NCBI GenBank assembly: GCA_033002965.1
Contig: JAURVB010008681.1
Coordinates: 1-64,000, forward strand
DNA: 64,000 nucleotides
Direction of reading: 5' to 3'
Source of the DNA: Piper betle
Taxonomy: Eukaryota > Streptophyta > Magnoliopsida > Piperales > Piperaceae
Shown: positions 58,212 through 64,000 of the stretch, in pieces
Position numbering within the stretch: the stretch's first letter is position 1
How the letters are laid out: each line of letters starts with the position of its first letter
Position numbers and translations under genes: made by a program
Notes under the pieces: model-generated
The model's database searches: none
Told to the model about the DNA's origin: nothing
What the model saw: only the letters and a program-made list of their open reading frames with translations

Positions 58212-61200
58212 ATGAACCATGATGGTTCGACGTTTCAGATGGCAGGCACTCGTAGACAGTCAAACCGATCTACTCCGTCAAATTCGAACACAGAGAATGT
58301 ATTGGCTCAGATCCTGACGGCCATACAGGGACTAGCGCAGGCTTCAGAAAATACAAATTCTGTGGTTCAAAATATTGTTCAGCGGTTACCGGGAGTGGTA
58401 GCAGGGAATGGAGCCTCAAACTCGGCAGCGGGTCCCAGAATCACCCCAGATGGTGGTCAGGGGAGTGCCCAAGGGTGGGCAGGGTTAGCAGACCCGGGCG
58501 AGCGAGGGGAGCGTCCAAACCCAGTGCCACCGGTAGTCCGACAAGTGGTGCCGCCAGTGGTTGATGATAGTGACCGCTACACTGTGGAAAAGTTCAGGAA
58601 GAATGGAGCTGAGGTATTTATTGGAGGGATCGATCCAATGAAGGCGGAGAGCTGGATTGACATTACCGAAAAAGCGTTTAGGGCTCTGTCTGTGCCCCAC
58701 CGCCATCAAGTGAGATTGGCAACATGCATGCTTCAAGAGGAAGCATCTTACTGGTGGAAATCCATGGAGAAAACCACTTTCCATCGACGTGAGATTTCCT
58801 CCATCACGTGGGCAGAATTTGTGGCAGCTATCCTAACTAAACAACTCGATTGCCCATTGTTTGGTGAGGGTTGTAAAGCCTTTTTGGCTAACTTAGTTGA
58901 GTCTGAGTCAAAACCCAAAGAGTTGTCCATGATTCCTGTGGTAGCAGAGTTTCCCGATGTATTCCCAGAAGAACTTCCAGGGTTACCTCCTAAGTGGGCA
59001 GTGGAGTTCGCCATTGACCTAGCACCTGGAACAACACCAATTTCTAAAGCACCATACCGCATGGCTCCAGCAGAACTCAAGGAGTTAAAGAGTCAACTAG
59101 AAGAGTTGTTGCAGGTAGGCTTCATCAGACCAAGTACTTCACCCTGGGGAGCCCCTGTTCTTTTTGTGAAGAAGAAAGATGGATCACTTCGGCTGTGTAT
59201 TGACTATCGAAAAATCAATCAAGTGACAGTCAAGAATCGGTACCCCTTACTGAGGATTGATGACTTGTTTGATCAGCTAAAAACAGCCAGAATATTTTCT
59301 AAGATAGACTTGCGGTCTGGTTATCACCAGTTGCGAGTAAAGGAGTCAGACATACAGAAAATGGCTTTCCGAACTCGGTATGGACATTATGAGTTTCTGG
59401 TTATGCCTTTTGGTCTAACAAATGCACCAGCGGCCTTTATGTCACTCATGAACACAGTATTCCACACATACCTGGACAAGTTTATTATCGTATTTGTGGA
59501 CGACATTCTGGTCTATTCAAATAATGAAGAAGAGCATGTGAAGCACCTGTCTATTACTCTTCAAGTTCTGAGAGAACATCAACTGTTCGCCAAGCTCTCA
59601 AAGTGTGACTTCTGGATGAGGGAGGTAAATTTCCTTGGTCATATTGTCTCAAAGGCTGGAATTGCAGTGGATCCATCAAAAGTGAAAGCAGTCATTGATT
59701 GGCCACAACCTAAGTTAGTCACTGATATCAGAAGCTTCCTTGGTTTAGCGGGTTACTATAGGAAATTCATTAAAGACTTCTCCTTAGTAGCATCGCCGAT
59801 GACCAAACTCACAAGGAAGGGGGTCAAGTTTGAATGGAGTAGTAAGTGTGAGGAGAGTTTCCAGTCTCTAAAGAAGAGTTTAACAACTGCACCAGTCTTG
59901 ACCCTGCCAAATGGTAATGAAGGATTCGTAGTCTTCAGTGATGCGTCTCGGTTGGGTTTAGGATGCGTCCTTATGCAAGAAGGTAAGGTGGTGGCCTATG
60001 CCTCTCGTCAATTGAAGATTCATGAGCAAAATTATGCAACCCATGACTTGGAACTGGCAGCAGTGGTTTTTGCCCTGAAGATTTGGAGACACTACTTGTA
60101 TGGAGCCCAGTTCGAAGTCTTCACTGACCACCAGAGTTTGAAGTATATCTTCACCCAGAATGACCTTAACCTTCGACAGAGGCGGTGGATAGAATATTTG
60201 AAGGACTACGACTTCCAAATCTTATACCATCCAGGGAAAGCGAATGTGGTAGCCGACGCGTTGAGTCGGAAGGGCAAAGTGGACAAAAGTCAGCAGCTAG
60301 CTAGACTTTGGGCCATGTCAGCAGAAGTGGTAGCTATCAACCCGGTGGAGCAACTAACAGGCTTACTGGCAAATTTGGTTGTTTCCAATGATTTAGTTGA
60401 TCGTGTTAAGCTAGCACAAATGGGTGATGAGGAGCTGAATAAAATGTTGGACAAGATTCCTGACATTGTAGCTGATTCAAATAGTGTGATCAGATTTAGA
60501 GGAAGGTTGTGTGTACCCAAGGATAATGCACTGAGGCGGAATATCTTGGAGGAGGCTCATCGCTCAAAGTTCTCGATACACCCTGGAGTTACTAAAATGT
60601 ATCAGGATTTAAAGCGAACCTACTGGTGGATTGGGATGAAGAGGGATGTTGTGGATTTTGTCTCTAAGTGTCAGACTTGCCAACAGATCAAAGCCCAACA
60701 TCAACTACCTGGAGGACTATTGCAACCTTTAGAAATACCAACGTGGAAATGGGAGTGTGTCACATGCGATTTTATTTCAAAGCTCCCAAGAACTCAAAAG
60801 AAGCATGACTCCATATGGGTAGTTGTGGACCGACTAACTAAGGTAGCTCACTTCATCCCCACGAAATCAATGAGAACGGCGGAATACCTGGCAGGATTAT
60901 ATGTTGACAATATTGTCAAATTGCATGGGATTCCAAAGGAGATAGTCTCCGACCGCGATCCCCTATTCACCTCACATTTCTGGGAAGCTTTCCAAAAAGC
61001 CATGGGAACTCAAATTAAGTTGAGTACAGCATATCATCCCCAAACTGATGGTCAGAGTGAGAGGACTATTCAAACTTTGGAAGATTTGTTAAGAGCTTGC
61101 ATTCTTGACTGGGGAGGTGACTGGGAGAAACACTTAGCCTTGGCTGAATTCACCTACAATAACTCTTACCAAGCCAGTATAGGGATGGCACCATTTGAAG

Positions 61201-61238
61201 CCTTATATGGTAGGCCCTGTAGATCTCCATCGTGCTAG
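58212..61238 (+). CDS. F1 Gag-RT-RNase H-integrase polyprotein, lacking protease
   Basis: A 1008-codon frame. Residues ~10-210 are Gag (a second Met at 10 starts MAGTRRQ and could be the true start; residues 130-200 hold the capsid-like part with [15 protein letters not shown]). At about 217 the frame passes directly into the protease-RT linker (LFGEGCKAF): the zinc knuckle and protease, with its DSG/DTG site, are missing. RT follows with catalytic Asp 366, 430 and 431 (FVDD). RNase H shows D577, E614, D639 and D682. Integrase has the zinc-binding H783, H790, C820, C823 and the D853, D914, E950 triad with the typical 35 residues between D914 and E950. The order RT, RNase H, integrase is Ty3/gypsy. 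The frame ends in TAG where the E4 copy has TGG (Trp), so the protein lacks its normal C-terminus. Such polyproteins copy element RNA to DNA and insert it into chromosomes; without protease this one could not mature by itself. Confidence 0.93.
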   Translation: MNHDGSTFQMAGTRRQSNRSTPSNSNTENVLAQILTAIQGLAQASENTNSVVQNIVQRLPGVVAGNGASNSAAGPRITPDGGQGSAQGWAGLADPGERGERPNPVPPVVRQVVPPVVDDSDRYTVEKFRKNGAEVFIGGIDPMKAESWIDITEKAFRALSVPHRHQVRLATCMLQEEASYWWKSMEKTTFHRREISSITWAEFVAAILTKQLDCPLFGEGCKAFLANLVESESKPKELSMIPVVAEFPDVFPEELPGLPPKWAVEFAIDLAPGTTPISKAPYRMAPAELKELKSQLEELLQVGFIRPSTSPWGAPVLFVKKKDGSLRLCIDYRKINQVTVKNRYPLLRIDDLFDQLKTARIFSKIDLRSGYHQLRVKESDIQKMAFRTRYGHYEFLVMPFGLTNAPAAFMSLMNTVFHTYLDKFIIVFVDDILVYSNNEEEHVKHLSITLQVLREHQLFAKLSKCDFWMREVNFLGHIVSKAGIAVDPSKVKAVIDWPQPKLVTDIRSFLGLAGYYRKFIKDFSLVASPMTKLTRKGVKFEWSSKCEESFQSLKKSLTTAPVLTLPNGNEGFVVFSDASRLGLGCVLMQEGKVVAYASRQLKIHEQNYATHDLELAAVVFALKIWRHYLYGAQFEVFTDHQSLKYIFTQNDLNLRQRRWIEYLKDYDFQILYHPGKANVVADALSRKGKVDKSQQLARLWAMSAEVVAINPVEQLTGLLANLVVSNDLVDRVKLAQMGDEELNKMLDKIPDIVADSNSVIRFRGRLCVPKDNALRRNILEEAHRSKFSIHPGVTKMYQDLKRTYWWIGMKRDVVDFVSKCQTCQQIKAQHQLPGGLLQPLEIPTWKWECVTCDFISKLPRTQKKHDSIWVVVDRLTKVAHFIPTKSMRTAEYLAGLYVDNIVKLHGIPKEIVSDRDPLFTSHFWEAFQKAMGTQIKLSTAYHPQTDGQSERTIQTLEDLLRACILDWGGDWEKHLALAEFTYNNSYQASIGMAPFEALYGRPCRSPSC

Positions 61239-61811
61239 CTGGAGTCTACCGAAGCAGTTATAGTCGGGCCAGAGATGGTGAGGGAAGCAACTGAAAAGGT
61301 GAAACTCATTCAGCAAAGACTTAAGGCAGCTCAGGATCGACAAAAGAGTTATGCTGATACTCGAAGGAAGGACCTAGAGTTCCAAGTTGGGGAGTTTGTG
61401 TACCTAAAGACATCTCCTACGAAGGGGGTGATCAGATTTAAAATATCAGGGAAGTTGAAGCCAAGATTCATAGGACCGTTTCCAATCCTGGATCGAGTTG
61501 GGAATTGTGCATATAGATTAGCATTGCCACCAAGCCTAGCTGGAGTACACAATGTTTTCCATGTGTCAATGCTAAAGAAATATGTACGGGATGAGGATCA
61601 TATCATCACCAATTTTGAAGACTTAGAGCTACAATCAAATTTAACCTACGAGGAAAAGCCGATCCGCATCCTGGCAAGAGAAATAAAGACACTCAGGAAC
61701 AAGGAAATTCCTTTGGTAAAAGTATTGTGGAAAAATCAGGGGTCAGAGGAAGCTACATGGGAGACTGAACAAGAAATGACAAGGAAATACCCTAGCCTGT
61801 TTGTGGCATAG
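61239..61811 (+). pseudogene. F1 integrase C-terminus and chromodomain, cut off by an in-frame stop
   Basis: Same reading frame as the preceding CDS and separated from it only by the TAG at 61236-61238. It encodes LESTEAVIVGPEMVREATEK, a charged helical stretch, VGEFVYLKTSP, the GPF/Y module (RFIGPFPILDRVG), [10 protein letters not shown], and finally a chromodomain with [20 protein letters not shown] and EATWETEQEM, ending in a stop at 61811. Chromodomains of this class recognise histone marks and steer chromoviruses into heterochromatin. The first internal Met (61275) is not a believable start; translation would need read-through. Confidence 0.92.
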
Positions 61812-61916
61812 GAGTTTATATTTGTAGTAGCATGAACTGATCCCGAAGAAATAAATAAAATTAATCATAATTGTTCTGTTGCCCGTTATGATATTTCGGG
61901 GACGAAATATTTCCAA

Positions 61917-61926
61917 GTTGGGGAGA
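61917..61926 (+). promoter_or_regulatory. E5 polypurine tract
   Basis: GTTGGGGAGA, followed by one T and the LTR start TGTAAAG at 61928. The same purine-rich motif precedes the E4 3' LTR (48618-48627). It would prime plus-strand DNA synthesis. Confidence 0.8.
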
Positions 61927-63586
61927 TTGTAAAGACCGTGAAAGAAAAAAAAATATTTATACTAACGCAGTCCGGGAAGGACCAAACGTGTTATATTCTT
62001 TACCCTGTTAATTCTACCCGGTTAATTATTTACTCATTTTATTATTTACCCGGTTACCTGGTTAAGTGAAATACGAGTGTTTTCACATACCCTAACTGTC
62101 ATTTTCATTTTTATAAATTTTGAAAGAGGACGTCATTTTTCACATACGGGTGTAGGGGCGTCTTCCTCACCTTAGCCGCCTAGTTCTCCTCTTCCTTGCT
62201 GGTGTTTCTTCCTTTCTTGGGTATCCTTCCTATCTCCCTCTTCTTCATTTTCTTGCATTCATATGTCTTTTTAATTGATAATAAGCTTGATAAACATGAG
62301 AATTAAAGTCTGAAATCAACAATAACAACTAAAAGTAAACTGGAAAATGGAATTTTGCCATGGCCGACAGGTCTGAAGTTGGGCAATGATAGGCGACTGT
62401 AAACAAAGATTTCAAGGCAGCCCTCACACTCCCGACGACCTCTCTGGCTGCTGGGTCGAAGGGTGGCGTCGCCTTGTCCCTAGGTTCCGATGGGTGGCGG
62501 AATTTCAGTGGTTAGGGGCGGAGGTGTAGTGTGCAACGCTGTGGGAGATTCCAGACGTCCAAGCCAGATTGCTGGCCAAAGACTCACGCCGTGCATGCTC
62601 GCAGAGCTTGGCCTTGACGTTGGGTTGTCATGCAGGGAGAAGGGAAGTGTTCCCGGCGGTGCTGCTGGCCGGAGTCTGCATGGCGAGTGCTGGCTGATCC
62701 GCCTTGGTGCAGAACGGAGTTTGACGCGGGTAGTTGCTGTAAACCACAAGCTTTATGCTTCCAATTGGATTGGTAGGGAAGGGAGTGAAGGATGTGGTCT
62801 GGTTTTGGGTTGAAGAGGAAGATATCAGGCCTGGTTTGGCGCAGGACGTCGCCTTGGATACCTACTGTAAAACATGGACGTTAGGCTTCATCTTTGCATG
62901 TTTTTATGTTGTTGTTGATGTCTTGTTGGGATGTTTATATGGTTGTTCAATTGGGTTGCTGGGGAATTGAAGAAGGACGTGACCAGTGGTGGTGCCAAGG
63001 TCTGGTTTTGGTGCAGAGAAAATGGTGACGGGAAGAAGAAGAAGAAGGCGGTGGCAATTCTGTAAATACTGGTTGACTCGATACCGACTGGAGTTAAAAA
63101 TAATACGAACTCGTAATAAATTTGCAAAAATAATTATTTTAATGGGTTATGGGTAAAGTTACTAAACTAACTAATTATTATATGAAATCGCCACGAGTAA
63201 TAAAAATACGGTAATGATAAACGGTCGATAATTAATCGGCGTAATTCAAGTGATTAAATTAAATCGGACGATTATAAGTAATTAATAAAATGAAGATTTT
63301 ACCTTTACCATATTAAATTTAATATTAGGTAAATAAAGTGATTATTTTAATAACGAGTCAGTAATGTAGAAAATAGGTTATTAAACTATAGTTGGGTAGC
63401 AATCACTCGCGTCGAACCTAATTACATGATATGTTGTCAAAATTTTAATAATGGTATATATATATATATTAGAATATTTAGTTGTTTGCATTTCTACTCG
63501 AATAAAATTATACTTATGTATAATTTTATATTCTCGTTGAGATTAGGATCATTGGTCGCAGCTGCGAGTTCGAAATATCCAGGTCC

Positions 63587-63770
63587 GTATAATTATTTGA
63601 AATGTTGTATCTTTTAAATGGTAGCTCCGTATAATTATTTGAAATGTTGTATTTTCCCAAGTTGGTTGCTGTCCGTATAATTATTTGAAATGTTGTATTT
63701 TCCCAAGTTGGTAGCCGTCCGTATAATTATTTGAAATGTTGTATTTTCACAAACTGGTATAATTATATGA
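63587..63770 (+). repeat. 46-bp tandem repeat in the E5 3' LTR
   Basis: GTATAATTATTTGAAATG starts at 63587, 63629, 63675 and 63721 (spacings 42, 46, 46), one unit more than the matching array in the 5' LTR. Confidence 0.85.
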
Positions 63771-63804
63771 AATTGTGAATTTTTTTCCAAACTGGTAGCC
63801 TTTG

Positions 63805-64000
63805 TCGGCACTAATCTCTAAATGAGCTAGGAGACAATTTCTAATCTTAGAATGAACTGGGAGACCATGACTAATCTCAAAATAAATTGGTAGAACACCT
63901 AATCTCAGAATGAACTGGGAGACCATGACTAATCTCAGAATGAACTGGGAGACTATGACAAATCTCAAAATGAATTGGGAGACCACCTAATCTTAGAATG
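63805..64000 (+). repeat. Minisatellite in the E5 3' LTR, cut by window end
   Basis: Subunits with 'gagctaggagac', 'gaactgggagaccatgac' and 'gaattgggagaccacct', as in 57000-57625, but the strict three-part order is disturbed here (two or three gaactggg units in a row). The array continues beyond the window. Confidence 0.88.

Larger units (their letters stand above)
51952..64000 (+). mobile_element. E5: F1 (Tekay/Del-like) retrotransposon, youngest copy, cut by window end
   Basis: Contains a 5' LTR lacking about its first 200 bp, a primer-binding site, a long gag-RT-RNase H-integrase frame, a polypurine tract and a 3' LTR that runs off the window. The 5' LTR was entered by an F2a element that is now a solo LTR (52812-55755). 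Both LTRs carry the 46-bp and 88-bp tandem arrays, which distinguish it from E2, E3 and E4. The long open frame suggests it is the most recent F1 arrival here, even though one nonsense mutation and an internal deletion already disable it. Confidence 0.9.
61928..64000 (+). repeat. E5 3' LTR (incomplete, runs off the window)
   Basis: Starts TGTAAAGACCGTG. It contains the start region that the 5' LTR has lost (61928-62130), a GC-rich zone 62360-62850, the shared module near 63058-63122, AT-rich tract, the 46-bp array (63587-63770) and the first part of the 88-bp minisatellite (from 63805). Relative to 55756-58051 it lacks a stretch of AT-rich sequence near 63420, where the 5' LTR has about 300 bp more. 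Small frames inside it are not genes. Confidence 0.9.

Overview
This window looks like a stretch of heterochromatic, repeat-packed nuclear DNA from a flowering plant. I see no host protein-coding gene that I can defend. Almost every base belongs to long terminal repeat (LTR) retrotransposons, their fragments, or insertions inside them. Evidence for a plant nuclear genome: a Ty3/gypsy polyprotein with a C-terminal chromodomain, a primer-binding site matching plant initiator tRNA-Met, LTRs of about 2.9 kb, and a piece of plastid-type DNA carrying a trnC-GCA sequence. The species cannot be named from this.

I use two family names. F1 is a Tekay/Del-like chromovirus whose LTR begins TGTAAAG and ends GGTCGTTACA. 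F2 has LTRs beginning TGTAAAACC; subfamily F2a ends GGTGTTACA, and F2b is a related subfamily whose intact 3' end is not seen here. Layout: 1-328 F2b LTR (+); 329-2335 F2a LTR (-); 2336-3689 F2-related non-coding sequence; 3690-5074 F1 LTR piece (+); 5075-6955 F2b LTR and internal tail (-); 6956-10318 F1 LTR plus chromodomain remnant (-); 10319-12795 F2 internal tail and F2b LTR (+); 12796-14390 F2b LTR (-) with a plastid-like insert; 14392-14852 copia-like promoter fragment; 14853-15797 F2a pieces (-) and a short unassigned insert; 15798-25112 a structurally complete but decayed F1 element (-), called E2; 25113-29297 the rest of the F2a element (-) that E2 entered; 29298-34935 F1 LTR (-) split by an F2a solo LTR (+); 34936-36562 F1 LTR piece (+); 36563-38485 F2a LTR (-); 38486-42476 poorly assigned sequence; 42477-44807 F2b LTR (+); 44808-51487 decayed F1 element E4 (+); 51488-51951 orphan segment; 51952-64000 the youngest-looking F1 element, E5 (+), whose 5' LTR is split by another F2a solo LTR and whose 3' LTR runs off the window.

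Only E5 still has a long reading frame: 1008 codons of Gag N-terminus, reverse transcriptase, RNase H and integrase, then one in-frame stop before the integrase C-terminus and chromodomain. E5 and E2 both lack the Gag zinc knuckle and the protease, while E4 keeps protease but has lost most of Gag. No copy seen here could therefore make a full set of proteins by itself.

The most unusual signals lie in the LTRs, not the proteins. An F2 hairpin is conserved between subfamilies by three paired (compensatory) substitutions; F2 LTRs open with a palindrome around TGACTCGAGTCA whose centre changes to another palindrome in F2b; a roughly 70-bp module is shared by F1 and F2a LTRs in opposite polarity; and an 88-bp higher-order minisatellite sits inside a subset of F1 LTRs. 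All family assignments come from reading and comparing copies within this window; no database search was possible.
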